Shown: positions 23,743-33,407 of the stretch, piece by piece | Layout of the letters: the number at the start of each line of letters is the position of its first letter | Position numbering within the stretch: the stretch's first letter is position 1 | DNA from: Acidimicrobiia bacterium | Lineage (GTDB): Bacteria; Actinomycetota; Acidimicrobiia; Spongiisociales; UBA5794 | DNA: 33,641 bases | NCBI GenBank assembly: GCA_027036355.1 | Contig: JALVQZ010000171.1 | Span: 1-33,641, forward strand | Reading direction: 5' to 3' | Notes under the pieces: model-generated | Databases searched by the model: none | What the model was told of the DNA's origin: nothing | Seen by the model: only the letters and a program-made list of their open reading frames with translations | Made by a program: the position numbers and the translations under genes

Positions 23743-24954
23743 ATGCACCGAGGCCGAAACGTGGGGATGCTGCTGTTGGCAGCGGCGATGTTGGTGATGC
23801 TGGTGGCGGCACCGGCGCTCGCCGGGGGAGAGCCTCAAGACCTGGAATCGGTCCGGGCGACGGTGCTCGAAACCGTCGATTACAAGACCGACCTCGTCAC
23901 CGAGTTGTTGGCCGGGGCCGAGACGGCCGAGGCCGAAGCGATCTACCGCGATGCGCTGGCAGAGCTGGGCGGGATCCGCGAGCGGGTCCTCGTCGAGGAC
24001 GACATCGACGAGCTGTGGGCGCTCAAGAGCCGCGCCAAGGGGGTCTATGCCGAGGCCGCAGCCGCAGGGGCGACCGCGGGCAAGTCCGACGAGCAACTCC
24101 TCGCCGAGGCGCGAGCGGAGGCCCTCGGGACGATCGAGTACAAGCTGGGCTACTTCACCGAACGCAAGGCGAAGACCGACGACCCGACCCTGCGCCGGAT
24201 CTACGGCGAAGCGGTCGACGCGTTGGCGGCGTTGAAGCGCAAGGCCGAGGCGTCGTCGTCCATCGACGAGCTGCGTCAGCTCAAGGCTCGGGCCCACGAG
24301 ATCTACAACACGACGAAGGATCGAGCCGAAGATCCCGACGAGTACGCCAAGACCGAGGCGGAGAAGGCGGCCGAGCGGCTGGCCAAGGCCCGCCGTGCGG
24401 TGCTGCGGCTGATCGAGCGCAAGGTCGCGATCTTCCGGACCGCCGCCGAAGCCGCGACGATCCCGGCCGTCGCCGACATCTACCGTCGGGCGACGGAGGA
24501 GATCGCCGCCTTGGAGGCCGACGCGAAGGCGGCCAAGGGCGAACGTGCCCTCGACGAGATCGAGGAGCAGGTCAAGGCGATCTACGAACGGGCCGTCGAC
24601 GCGGTCGAGTCGCTCCGTGGCCGTGACTCCGACGACGAGACCAAGGACCGGCCGGCGGTCGACATGGAGGCCCACCTCGACCGGCTCCTCGGGGTGGCGG
24701 GCCGGCTGCTCGCCGTCGCCGAGCGGACCGCCGAGCTGAACCCCGACACGTACGCGGAGGTCGTCGACGCCTACGAGGCGCTGGTGAAGGCGACCGACCG
24801 GGCTCGCGACGTCGCCGAGTCCGGCAAGGGGCTCGAGGACCGCTGGCACGAGGTCAAGCAGGCCAAACACGACTTCGTCGAGGCGTTCGTCGACCATGTG
24901 CAAGCGATCACCGACGCCCCGATGAAGGTCTTCGGGATGTACGTCCCGGCGTAG
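23743..24954 (+). CDS. Secreted all-helical repeat protein
   Basis: This 403-residue protein starts with a signal peptide (basic MHRGR, hydrophobic MLLLAAAMLVMLVAAP, cleavage after ALA at about 27). The mature part is Ala-, Glu- and Lys-rich and helical. At least three repeats of about 70-75 residues are visible (about 35-105, 122-190, 213-290). Each has an opening helix of the form ARxxVLxxIExK, then IYRxAxxEIxAL, and a closing helix with IDEL...KxRAxxIY. The last 100 residues may be a fourth, diverged unit. There is no lipobox and no cell-wall sorting signal. AGGAG lies 6 nt before ATG 23743. Function unknown; an extracellular coiled-coil or spectrin-like role is inferred from shape only. 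Confidence 0.82.
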   Translation: MHRGRNVGMLLLAAAMLVMLVAAPALAGGEPQDLESVRATVLETVDYKTDLVTELLAGAETAEAEAIYRDALAELGGIRERVLVEDDIDELWALKSRAKGVYAEAAAAGATAGKSDEQLLAEARAEALGTIEYKLGYFTERKAKTDDPTLRRIYGEAVDALAALKRKAEASSSIDELRQLKARAHEIYNTTKDRAEDPDEYAKTEAEKAAERLAKARRAVLRLIERKVAIFRTAAEAATIPAVADIYRRATEEIAALEADAKAAKGERALDEIEEQVKAIYERAVDAVESLRGRDSDDETKDRPAVDMEAHLDRLLGVAGRLLAVAERTAELNPDTYAEVVDAYEALVKATDRARDVAESGKGLEDRWHEVKQAKHDFVEAFVDHVQAITDAPMKVFGMYVPA

Positions 24955-24963
24955 GGCACATCG

Positions 24964-24996
24964 GATGGGACGCGGGCTCGCCGCCCGCGTCCCATC
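24964..24996. terminator. Strong bidirectional hairpin
   Basis: A perfect 14-bp inverted repeat (GATGGGACGCGGGC and its complement) with a 5-nt loop begins 10 nt after the secreted-protein stop. It reaches the stop codon of the convergent nitrilase gene. It has no U-tract, common for high-GC terminators, and probably ends transcription from both sides. Confidence 0.7.
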
Positions 24997-25912
24997 AGCC
25001 TTGCGGGTCGAACACGACCGGATCGTGAGGCGATTCGTCGACGTGAAGCGAGAACACGTCCGGACGGGCGTAGTGGCCGGTCGCGTCGAAGTCGAACCGG
25101 GCCCGCGCGATCTCGGCGAGATCGATGTCGACCGCCAGGATGCCCGTGGCCTCCCGGAGCGGACCGGCGAGGAGCTCGCCGTTCGGCGCGACGATGCAGC
25201 TCCCTCCGGCGATGAGCGGATCGCCGACGTCGACGGGATAGTCGGCGGGGTAATCCGACCGGGTCGTGTACTGGCAGGCGGACAGGACGAAGCAGCGCCC
25301 TTCGACCGCGATGTGACGCATCGAGACGGCCCATCGCTCCCGGTCGTCGACGGTCGGGGCGGCCCACAGTTCGATCCCCTTGGCGTACAGCGTCGTGCGG
25401 TACAACGGCATGTAGTTCTCCCAGCAGATCGCCGCGCCGAGCCGTCCGGCGGGTGTGTCGACCACGGGCATCGTCGAGCCGTCGCCGAAGCCCCAGATGA
25501 CCCGTTCGGCGGCCGTTGGCATGAGCTTGCGGTGCTTGCCTCGCAGGGTCCCGTCGGAGCCGACGAGCAGCGCCGTGCAGTACAACGTTCCCCCGTCCCG
25601 CTCGATGGCGCCGACGACCGCCTCGATCCCTCGTTCGGCGCATAGCCCGGCGATGTGGTCGGTCTCGGGCCCGGGTACGTCGATCGCGCCGGCGTGGTAC
25701 CGGGCGAACCAGTCGCGACCTTCCTCGGATCGGGAACCGACGACGGTCCCGAAGGCGTGACCCTTCGGGTAGCCGCCGATGAAGGCCTCGGGGAAGACGG
25801 CGAGGGCGACGTCGTCCGCGGCCGCCTCGTCGAGCAGCGCCTCGAGCCGTTCGAGGGTCGCGGCGGGGTCGAAGGCAACCGATCCTGCCTGGACGACGGC
25901 GACGCGGGTCAT
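24995..25912 (-). CDS. Nitrilase-superfamily carbon-nitrogen hydrolase
   Basis: This 305-residue enzyme has the catalytic triad: Glu42 (FPEAFIGGYPKG), Lys129 (RGKHRKLMPT) and Cys163 (AICWENYMPLY), with the second glutamate Glu136 in PTAAERVIWGFGDGS. These motifs are those of true nitrilases (branch 1), including the FIGGYPKG loop, rather than amidases. Predicted reaction: nitrile to carboxylate plus ammonia, or cyanide hydration; the natural substrate is unknown. ATG 25912 was chosen because homology starts there (MTRVAVVQAG), although the frame extends upstream. It lies 14 nt after the cupin gene and is probably co-transcribed with it. Confidence 0.92.
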   Translation of the reverse strand: MTRVAVVQAGSVAFDPAATLERLEALLDEAAADDVALAVFPEAFIGGYPKGHAFGTVVGSRSEEGRDWFARYHAGAIDVPGPETDHIAGLCAERGIEAVVGAIERDGGTLYCTALLVGSDGTLRGKHRKLMPTAAERVIWGFGDGSTMPVVDTPAGRLGAAICWENYMPLYRTTLYAKGIELWAAPTVDDRERWAVSMRHIAVEGRCFVLSACQYTTRSDYPADYPVDVGDPLIAGGSCIVAPNGELLAGPLREATGILAVDIDLAEIARARFDFDATGHYARPDVFSLHVDESPHDPVVFDPQG

Positions 25913-25926
25913 GGGATCGCCGCCGG

Positions 25927-26238
25927 TCACCGCAGCAGCGTCAGGAGCAGGATGCTGGGCTCGAGCGCTTCGACGGCGTGTTGGAGGTGCGCGTCCATGT
26001 GGACCCACCCCTGGGGACCGAGGACGGTCTCGTCGTCGCCGAGGGTGACCTTGAACCGTCCCGAGACCACCTGCAGGATGGCGGGGACGGCCGCGGTGTG
26101 CTCGGTGAGCTCCTGACCGGCGTCGAAGGCGAACCCGACGACGCGGATCTGGGCGTCCTTGTAGAGGACCTTGCTGAGCGTGCCGTCGGTGGGGATCTCG
26201 AGGACGCCGGTGAGGTCCTCGATCACGGTGTGCGACAT
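25927..26238 (-). CDS. Small cupin-domain protein
   Basis: This 103-residue single-domain cupin shows the two-motif pattern: AGQELTEHTAAVPAILQVVSG (motif 1, one clear His) and WVHMDAHLQHAVEAL (motif 2, with several His). A metal site is plausible though motif 1 is not fully canonical. A strong AAGGAGG ribosome binding site lies 6 nt before ATG 26238. It precedes the nitrilase gene on the same strand. Possible role: a small metalloenzyme or regulator for nitrile metabolism; inference only. Confidence 0.82.
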   Translation of the reverse strand: MSHTVIEDLTGVLEIPTDGTLSKVLYKDAQIRVVGFAFDAGQELTEHTAAVPAILQVVSGRFKVTLGDDETVLGPQGWVHMDAHLQHAVEALEPSILLLTLLR

Positions 26239-26260
26239 GTGGCCTCCTTTCTTCGGCAGG

Positions 26261-27232
26261 CTACCCGGCGGTCATTCGCTCGAGGAGCGACCCGAAGATG
26301 CCCTGGAGCTGCCGATGCAGCGCCGCGACGTCCTCCGGCGGCCAGGACCGTGGGTCCTGGCGAAGGAAGGAGGTGCGGTCCGTGCGGTTGTCGAACACCG
26401 CGGCGGGGACCGGGATGCGACCGCCGGCGGTGTCGACGGGCACGTGCCGCCCGTTCCCTTGCTCGAGGAGCCAGAGCAGATCGTCGGTGCCGTACTCGGC
26501 GCGCATGACCTCGTCGGGGACGCCGTGGTGGAGGATGGTGGCGGCGCCGTCGGGCCGTGCCCGCTCCTGGTTGCGCCGGCGGCTCTCTGCGGGGGTGACC
26601 CACACGTAGAGGATCGCGGCTGCCCTCAGGACCTCGGTCGGGAACTCGGGGAGCGACGATCGGTAGCCGAGCGGATACGGGAGCGGAGGCGAGGCGCCTT
26701 CGGGTCCGCCGCGGGAGAACTCGACGAGCACGGTCTGGGAGCCGTCCCACGCCCCGGCGACGGCGCGCCGCTCCGCGCACAGCTCGGAGGCCGCCTGTTC
26801 GATCGCGGACGCGGCGACGGTCCGGGTGGCGGAGCCGGGCGGGAACCGCCCACCGAGGCCGGTGGCGTCCAGGTGCCGGTCCATCCGGTCGAGGAGCCGG
26901 TGGGCCGGGTCGGTCGTGGCCGGGAGGGTCGTCCCGAGGGCGGCGACGTCCTCGGCGAGGAGCCTCGTCAGGACGATCCACAGCAACGGGTCCCGGAAAG
27001 GACGGGCGTCGCCGTCGAAGAACACGGGATCCTCTCGGGCGTCACGCAACGCGTGGGAGACGAGACGCATCACGTGCACGTACGGGTAGTCGTCGAGGTG
27101 GAGGGTCGGGCCCAGCCCGAAGTCCGCCGCGGCGACCGTCGGGTCCAGCGATGCGAGGTACCGCCGGAGTTCGGATTTGCCCGATGCCGGGAGCCCGGCC
27201 AGCAGCACGTACGGCAGCGCCGGTGCGCTCAT
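26261..27232 (-). CDS. P-loop NTPase/kinase-like protein, function unknown
   Basis: This 323-residue protein starts with a Walker A motif, VLLAGLPASGKSELRRYL (about 9-26), so it binds nucleotide. THLHLDDYPY-like acidic residues (TLHLDDYPYVHV) and TVLVEFSRGG may serve as catalytic and Walker B elements; RRRNQERARPDG could be a lid. The architecture recalls AAA-type or zeta-toxin-like small-molecule kinases, but I cannot name the substrate. ATG 27232 was chosen just before the Walker motif; the longer frame reads into repeat DNA and is not credible. It ends 22 nt before the cupin start, so it may be the operon's first gene. Confidence 0.7.
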   Translation of the reverse strand: MSAPALPYVLLAGLPASGKSELRRYLASLDPTVAAADFGLGPTLHLDDYPYVHVMRLVSHALRDAREDPVFFDGDARPFRDPLLWIVLTRLLAEDVAALGTTLPATTDPAHRLLDRMDRHLDATGLGGRFPPGSATRTVAASAIEQAASELCAERRAVAGAWDGSQTVLVEFSRGGPEGASPPLPYPLGYRSSLPEFPTEVLRAAAILYVWVTPAESRRRNQERARPDGAATILHHGVPDEVMRAEYGTDDLLWLLEQGNGRHVPVDTAGGRIPVPAAVFDNRTDRTSFLRQDPRSWPPEDVAALHRQLQGIFGSLLERMTAG

Positions 27233-27328
27233 CTCGATGTCCGTTCGAGGCAGGCCCCGGTCTCCATGGTCACGTCCCTCCGGTCGCGTGCCGCCACCGT
27301 ACCCGCCTCCCAACCGTGGGCCGGCGAA

Positions 27329-27472
27329 GCCCTCAGAGGGCTCCCCCAACCCAGGGTTCCCAGCGCCCTCAGAGGGCTCCCCCAACCCAGGGTTCCCAGC
27401 GCCCTCCAGGGGCTCCCCCAACCCAGGGTTCCCAGCGCCCTCCAGGGGCCTCCCGAACCCTGGGTTCGGGAG
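27329..27472. repeat. Tandem array of 36-bp palindrome-containing repeats
   Basis: Four head-to-tail 36-bp units occupy the gap between acs and the kinase-like gene. Units 1 and 2 (27329-27364, 27365-27400) are identical, unit 3 (27401-27436) has two changes, and unit 4 (27437-27472) is diverged. A further decayed copy precedes unit 1 (about 27307-27328). Each full unit contains GCCCTC-A-GAGGGC (or a variant) and AACCC-A-GGGTT, so the transcript could fold into a series of hairpins. There are no unique spacers, so it is not a CRISPR. The unit is a multiple of three and gives open Gly/Pro frames, which explains the artefactual extensions of neighbouring reading frames. Confidence 0.85.
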
Positions 27473-27473
27473 G
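27449..27473. terminator. Perfect 25-bp palindrome after acs
   Basis: CCTCCCGAACCC-T-GGGTTCGGGAGG has 12-bp perfect arms and begins 3 nt beyond the acs stop on the minus strand. It is the last and most symmetrical unit of the repeat array and is a likely terminator for acs. Confidence 0.65.
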
Positions 27474-27476
27474 CGG

Positions 27477-29432
<1,956 letters not shown>

Positions 29433-29547
29433 CTCCTCCGTCTCGCTGCTTGTCGGAGCCAGCCTACGCATCCCACCGGCGGCCGTGCAGGGCCATTCGG
29501 ACCGAGAAGACGGAACGCCGCCGGAGCCGCCGGCGTTGCATGGGGTG

Positions 29548-30702
29548 ATGTCGTCCCTGTCCCGATTCGCGATGATGGCTGCCGGCGTCGGTCTGCTCGC
29601 TGCGGCCTGCACGTCGACGGCCGGAACCGCCGGGGATCTGGTGGTGGTGTCCGACCGCGGTGAGGTGGTGGTCGTCGGGCACGACGGTGGGGAGTCGGTG
29701 TCGCTCGACGACGGAGGGTCGGCGTTCCAGCCCATCTGGTCCCCCGACGGGGAACGGGTCACCTTCTCGGCCGGATCACAGGGTGACGCCTCGGTGGTGA
29801 CCGTGTCGGTCTCCGACGGCGATCGTGTGTCGATCCCGCTGGCGACGAGACCGTTCTTCGTCATGTGGGACCCGCCCGGCACGACGGTCGGATGGTTGCG
29901 CGGCACCGTGGACGGGATCGTGTTCGAGACCGCCGGTGACGTGCAGATCGAGGACGACGGGCGGCCCTTCTACCTGAGCTGGGCCCCGGACGGATCGCGC
30001 CTGGCGGCGCACGTGGGGATCGACCGCCTGGACGACGTCGGGGGCGACGGTGCGACACCGCTGGGAGTGACGCCGGGGACGTTCCAGGCGCCGGTCTGGA
30101 CCGACGACGGCGTCGTCGCCGTCGCCCGATCGGCCACCGGGCAGCATCTCGTCGTCATCGACGGCGCCGAGGTACGCCGTGTGGCGTCGGTCGACGGCGT
30201 CGTCCGGTTCGTCGTCGCCGCGAACCGCGCCGCCGTCGAGACGTTCCCGGCGGCGGACCAGCCGGACCAGGGCAACGGGGTGGCGGCCGCGTTCGAGACG
30301 CTTCCGACGGTCCCGCAGGGTCGGCTCGTCGTCGTCGACCTGGCATCGGGCGACACGATCGAGGTCCTCGACCGGACGGCGGCGGCGTTCTTCTGGAGCC
30401 CCGACGGACGGAAGCTGCTGATCCTCGACGTCGTCGACCGGCAGGGAACCTTCCGCTGGCTGGTGTGGGAAGACGGCGACCTCGCCTCGACGGTCGACTT
30501 CGTCGCCGATCCCGGCTGGTTCCAGACGTTCGTGCCGTTCTTCGACCAGTACGCCCAGTCGATGACGCTGTGGTCCCCCGATTCGACGGCGTTCGCCTTC
30601 CCCGGCATCGTCGACGACCGTCCCGGGGTGTGGGTGCAGGACCTGTCGGCCGACGAACCACGGCACGTGGCCGACGGGTCGTGGGTGGCGTGGCGACCGT
30701 GA
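29548..30702 (+). CDS. Lipoprotein with TolB/WD40-like beta-propeller repeats
   Basis: This 384-residue protein starts with a lipoprotein signal ([17 protein letters not shown], lipid-modified Cys21). The mature part is beta-rich, with repeated WSPDG-type motifs ([55 protein letters not shown]) typical of TolB/PD40 propellers. It would be anchored on the outside of the membrane and bind an unknown partner. ATG 29548 is used; GTG 29545 directly before it is an alternative. It is divergent from acs across 115 nt. The tRNA promoter begins 4 nt after its stop. Confidence 0.85.
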   Translation: MSSLSRFAMMAAGVGLLAAACTSTAGTAGDLVVVSDRGEVVVVGHDGGESVSLDDGGSAFQPIWSPDGERVTFSAGSQGDASVVTVSVSDGDRVSIPLATRPFFVMWDPPGTTVGWLRGTVDGIVFETAGDVQIEDDGRPFYLSWAPDGSRLAAHVGIDRLDDVGGDGATPLGVTPGTFQAPVWTDDGVVAVARSATGQHLVVIDGAEVRRVASVDGVVRFVVAANRAAVETFPAADQPDQGNGVAAAFETLPTVPQGRLVVVDLASGDTIEVLDRTAAAFFWSPDGRKLLILDVVDRQGTFRWLVWEDGDLASTVDFVADPGWFQTFVPFFDQYAQSMTLWSPDSTAFAFPGIVDDRPGVWVQDLSADEPRHVADGSWVAWRP

Positions 30703-30706
30703 CCTG

Positions 30707-30734
30707 TGGACAAGCCCCGGAGCGCCGATATACT
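30707..30734 (+). promoter_or_regulatory. Promoter of the tRNA cluster
   Basis: TGGACA (30707-30712) and TATACT (30729-30734), separated by 16 nt, are the best sigma-70 match in the window. They lie 46 nt before the first tRNA, so all three tRNAs are probably made from this promoter. Confidence 0.7.
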
Positions 30735-30780
30735 CCCGCCCCGTGCCTTCCGGCGCCGGTTATGATGCCGGGGCGCTCAT

Positions 30781-30853
30781 GCCCCCATCGTCCAGCGGCC
30801 TAGGACTCCGCCCTTTCAAGGCGGCAACGGGGATTCGAATTCCCCTGGGGGCA
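30781..30853 (+). tRNA. tRNA-Glu (anticodon UUC)
   Basis: 73 nt including the discriminator A. The 7-bp acceptor stem pairs GCCCCCA with TGGGGGC. The anticodon stem CCGCC/GGCGG encloses CTTTCAA, giving TTC. The T arm GGGGA-TTCGAAT-TCCCC is intact. CCA is not encoded. Confidence 0.97.
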
Positions 30854-30859
30854 CGACGC

Positions 30860-30934
30860 GGGGGCGTGGTGAAGTCTGGAGTTCACGCCGGCCTGTCAAG
30901 CCGGAGGTCGCGGGTTCAAATCCCGTCGCTCCCG
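30860..30934 (+). tRNA. tRNA-Asp (anticodon GUC)
   Basis: 75 nt with discriminator G, as expected for Asp. The acceptor stem pairs GGGGGCG with CGCTCCC, including one G-T pair. The anticodon loop CTGTCAA gives GTC. CCA is encoded (30935-30937). It lies only 6 nt after tRNA-Glu. Confidence 0.97.
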
Positions 30935-30969
30935 CCACATCGTTCGCCCGGGTCACGACCCGGGCGCGC

Positions 30970-31042
30970 GGTCAGGTAGCTCAGCTGGAAGAGCGCCGGT
31001 CTGAAAAACCGGAGGTCGGCGGTTCGATCCCGCCCCTGACCA
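30970..31042 (+). tRNA. tRNA-Phe (anticodon GAA)
   Basis: 73 nt with discriminator A. The acceptor stem pairs GGTCAGG with CCTGACC, the anticodon loop CTGAAAA gives GAA, and the T arm GGCGG-TTCGATC-CCGCC is intact. CCA is encoded (31043-31045). The order Glu-Asp-Phe also occurs in mycobacteria. Confidence 0.97.
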
Positions 31043-31054
31043 CCATCGAGAGCA

Positions 31055-31070
31055 CCGGCCCGATGGCCGG
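31055..31070. terminator. Possible terminator of the tRNA operon
   Basis: CCGGCC-CGAT-GGCCGG forms a perfect 6-bp stem with a tetraloop, 10 nt after the encoded CCA of tRNA-Phe. There is no T-tract. It is short but well placed. Confidence 0.4.
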
Positions 31071-31406
31071 GAACCGTTGGGATCCCTCGCTTTTCCTCGC
31101 TCACGGCCCGCCGTCTCACGCCGTTGTTCACCGTTTCCCGCCGTCTTGAGGACTCTCGCGGACTTCGCCAAGGCTCGACGGCAATCCCTGCCCCCCGTCC
31201 CCACCGGCGCCATCCGGCTGATCGTCGTCGAGCAGCCCGAGCCGTGCGGCGGCGACCGGCGCCGGGACCCGCCCGGCGGCTCCCAACCGTTCGTTCTACT
31301 TGGTGGGATACTCAACGGAACCGGAATGAGAAAGCCGAAGACCGCGTACGGAAACGTGGAGAATGTAGGCTTTGCTGCCGGCACCTCACAGGGCGAGGAT
31401 CACTCG
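31071..31406. other. Long gap after the tRNA cluster, no gene recognised
   Basis: I find no credible gene in this 336-nt stretch. A frame continuous with the SnoaL-like protein runs through it, but its translation is low-complexity and without homology. From about 31290 the DNA becomes visibly richer in A and T than its surroundings. TAGGCT (31366-31371) is a possible -10 box for the next gene. No copy of the tRNA-Phe 3' end, integrase or insertion sequence was seen. Confidence 0.5.
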
Positions 31407-31898
31407 ATGCTCGAACGTCTGACTTTGGCATGTTGCACGGTCTTGCTGATGGCCGGGGGTAACTCCGGCGAGGAAGCTCGTCCAAGGCGCAGAATCGAGC
31501 CTCAGGCGGACCGATCCGAGGTCGCCAAAGCGATCGCCCGTAGGTGGTTCGATGAGGTCATCAACCAGCGGAACGTTGATGTCATCGCAGAGATCTACAG
31601 TGCTGACTACGTCCACCACGGTCCTGAGGGAGCCGAGATACGAGGCCTTGAGACCGTCCGACGACATGCTGCCTCCATCCTGGCCGCTTCGAACGACCGA
31701 CGCGCCGTCGTTGAACAGCAGATCGCGGAGGGTGATCTGGTTGTCACTCGCTTCACCAGCAGCGGTCACCACACGGGCATGTTCCAAGGCGTCGAACCCA
31801 CCGGCGAGGTCTGGACCACCGAAGGGATCGTCATCAGCCGGATCGAGCACGGAAGAATCGCAGAGGATTGGGAGATCGTTCACCACTCCGGGTTCTAG
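31407..31898 (+). CDS. SnoaL-like/ester cyclase domain protein
   Basis: The frame encodes 163 residues from ATG 31407. From about residue 37 it matches the SnoaL-like fold of the NTF2 superfamily: SEVAKAIARRWFDEVINQRNVDVIAEIYSADYVHHG is divided between the first helix and the substrate-pocket segment, followed by RGLETVRRHAASIL, TRFTSSGHHTGMFQG and a closing EDWEIVHHSGF. The first 30 residues (LTLACCTVLLMAGG) look like a poor signal or lipoprotein leader and may not be native. A GCGAGGA ribosome binding site supports this ATG; ATG 31326 is an upstream alternative. Codons are less GC-biased than in neighbours. The role is unknown. Confidence 0.7.
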   Translation: MLERLTLACCTVLLMAGGNSGEEARPRRRIEPQADRSEVAKAIARRWFDEVINQRNVDVIAEIYSADYVHHGPEGAEIRGLETVRRHAASILAASNDRRAVVEQQIAEGDLVVTRFTSSGHHTGMFQGVEPTGEVWTTEGIVISRIEHGRIAEDWEIVHHSGF

Positions 31899-32109
31899 AC
31901 CTGCGACAAGACAACGTGCGGCGACGGGCGCTGGACGAGTGCGTGCGGTTGGGCAATGCCGTGGGCAGGAGGTCGACCTCGTTGACGACGAAGGCGAGGT
32001 TCGGGAAGTCCTCGGTGGAGACCAGGTTCCCAACCGTGTCAACGAGTTGGTCATCGTTGGGCGTTTCGCCTTCGGTGGGATGGCTGGTCTCGGCCATCGC
32101 GTGACCCAT
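31834..32109 (-). CDS. Small hypothetical protein, doubtful
   Basis: This 91-residue frame starts at ATG 32109 after a good AAGGGGG ribosome binding site. Its first half is acidic and plausible (HPTEGETPNDDQLVDTVGN, then FPNLAFVVNEVDLLPTALP), but the second half becomes Arg/Ser-rich and reads like noise. Its 3' end overlaps the opposite-strand SnoaL-like gene by 65 nt. It could be a short gene truncated by frameshift or a chance frame. Nothing else was found between 31899 and 32190. Confidence 0.3.
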   Translation of the reverse strand: MGHAMAETSHPTEGETPNDDQLVDTVGNLVSTEDFPNLAFVVNEVDLLPTALPNRTHSSSARRRTLSCRRSRTRSGERSPNPLRFFRARSG

Positions 32110-32190
32110 GATGTCCCCCTTGGGAGAAGATCGACGGCGGACCGCCCCAGCCCCAGCCAGAGACCTTCGTGACGACACCTCGGCGCCCGG

Positions 32191-33309
32191 TCAGGCTCCG
32201 TGCGCAGAGCACACCGCCGTGACCTGATCCTCCCGGCCCGGATAGGCGGACCGATGAGCTGCGCAGAAGGCGTCGAACAGGTCGCGAGGGATCTGCTGCT
32301 CGGATCTGGGGAACGTTGCGTCGGTCCCCCATCCGCACCCCGATTCGACGTCCGGACGAACGACGTCGGGAGCCTGGAACGAGCGGACGCCGTCCAGGTT
32401 CGGTGCCACGCGGACATGCTGGCTCGGACAGTCGTCGTTGGGCGCTTGGTCGACGAACTGGACCGCGAGGAACTGCTCACCGTCGGCGGTCGTCCGAACC
32501 GTCACGAGCGGCTCGGGCGACTGAGGAACGTTCGTCGACGAGACGGTCGTCCCCGGGCCCGCGCCGATCCATGGTCTGCCGCTTCCGAGGAGAACGGACA
32601 CACCCAAAGCCACGACGACGAGCAGCAACGCGCCCCCGACGATGATCTTCGCGATGCTCCTGGCCGCCTGACGTCCCTCCGACCGCGGCTGGGGCAGCTT
32701 CCCGATCCGCAACCGGTTGGCGCCCCCCACCAGCGGTGCCAGGGCCTGTCGCGTCGCCTCCGCGGGGGACTTCGCCATCGACTCGACCGCCCAGTCCCTC
32801 AGCTCGGGATCTTCGAGGTACTCGCGGGCCGCACGTCCTCCGATCCGGTCCTCCCACTCGTCCGAACTCGGGCCGGACGTGGAGCCGTCGATGAGCTGCG
32901 CCGACGCCGTGTCGTACTGCTTGGCGGAGGCCTCCCACACCACCGTGATGGTGCCGTCGCCGTGCGCCGTCACATCGGGCGCCACCTCGAGTTCCAGGAT
33001 CGATGTCGCCTTCGCGGCGTCGACACCGTGACGCGGAAGCAACTGGCCGGCCTCGTCGATCCTCACGCGAAGACGAACGCTCTTGCCGAGAACGACCGGA
33101 ACCAACGTCCGTCCGATCCGGTGATCCTCGATGGACACGATCTCGGAGATCCCGATGATCTGCAGGCCCGCACCGGCGGCACCCTCATAGACCTGCCGGA
33201 GGAACTCCCGGTCCTCGTCGGTATATCCCGTCGATGCGGAAGGATCGTCCCCTGTCCGCGAACCGTCGGGACCCGCAGCCCCGCTATGACGACTCGATGA
33301 GCCTGACAT
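32191..33309 (-). CDS. Hypothetical single-pass membrane protein
   Basis: This 372-residue protein has a Ser/Gly-rich start, a cytoplasmic domain of about 190 residues (TDEDREFLRQVYEGAAGAGLQ is its opening helix, then strands including RTLVPVVLGKSVRLRVRI and TITVVWEA), one membrane helix (about 219-243, IAKIIVGGALLLVVVALGVSVLLG), and an external domain of about 125 residues with four Cys (DDCPSQ, SGCGWG, AFCAAH, AVCSAH) that may form two disulfides. No family was recognised. ATG 33309 follows a G-rich stretch that may act as a ribosome binding site, and TAGAGT (33332-33337, minus strand) is a possible -10 box inside a 12-bp palindrome, GCACTCTAGTGC (33330-33341). Confidence 0.65.
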   Translation of the reverse strand: MSGSSSRHSGAAGPDGSRTGDDPSASTGYTDEDREFLRQVYEGAAGAGLQIIGISEIVSIEDHRIGRTLVPVVLGKSVRLRVRIDEAGQLLPRHGVDAAKATSILELEVAPDVTAHGDGTITVVWEASAKQYDTASAQLIDGSTSGPSSDEWEDRIGGRAAREYLEDPELRDWAVESMAKSPAEATRQALAPLVGGANRLRIGKLPQPRSEGRQAARSIAKIIVGGALLLVVVALGVSVLLGSGRPWIGAGPGTTVSSTNVPQSPEPLVTVRTTADGEQFLAVQFVDQAPNDDCPSQHVRVAPNLDGVRSFQAPDVVRPDVESGCGWGTDATFPRSEQQIPRDLFDAFCAAHRSAYPGREDQVTAVCSAHGA

Positions 33310-33407
33310 GCCTACCCCCCCACGACGCCGCACTCTAGTGCTCGTGCAACGCCGGCACCGATGCAGCCCGGACCGGCGGTCGTGCGCCGTCGTCTACGCT
33401 GCGGACC

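Noticed and set aside
27233-27421. N-terminal extension of the kinase-like protein with Gly/Pro-rich 12-residue repeats
   Set aside because: It begins at TTG inside the 36-bp repeats, has no ribosome binding site, and the Walker A motif comes right after the internal ATG 27232. The repeat is open in other frames too, because its unit is a multiple of three.
27329-27472. CRISPR array
   Set aside because: The 36-bp units are contiguous with no unique spacers, and no cas genes are present.
30916-31384. Minus-strand frames over the tRNA genes, with translations such as SNRRPPVFQTGALPAEL
   Set aside because: These are well-known false translations of the antisense of tRNA genes; the tRNAs fold perfectly on the plus strand.
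30970-33309. Integrated element at tRNA-Phe with attachment-site duplication
   Set aside because: No second copy of the tRNA 3' end, integrase or transposase was found in the window. Only the composition change remains, reported separately with low weight.
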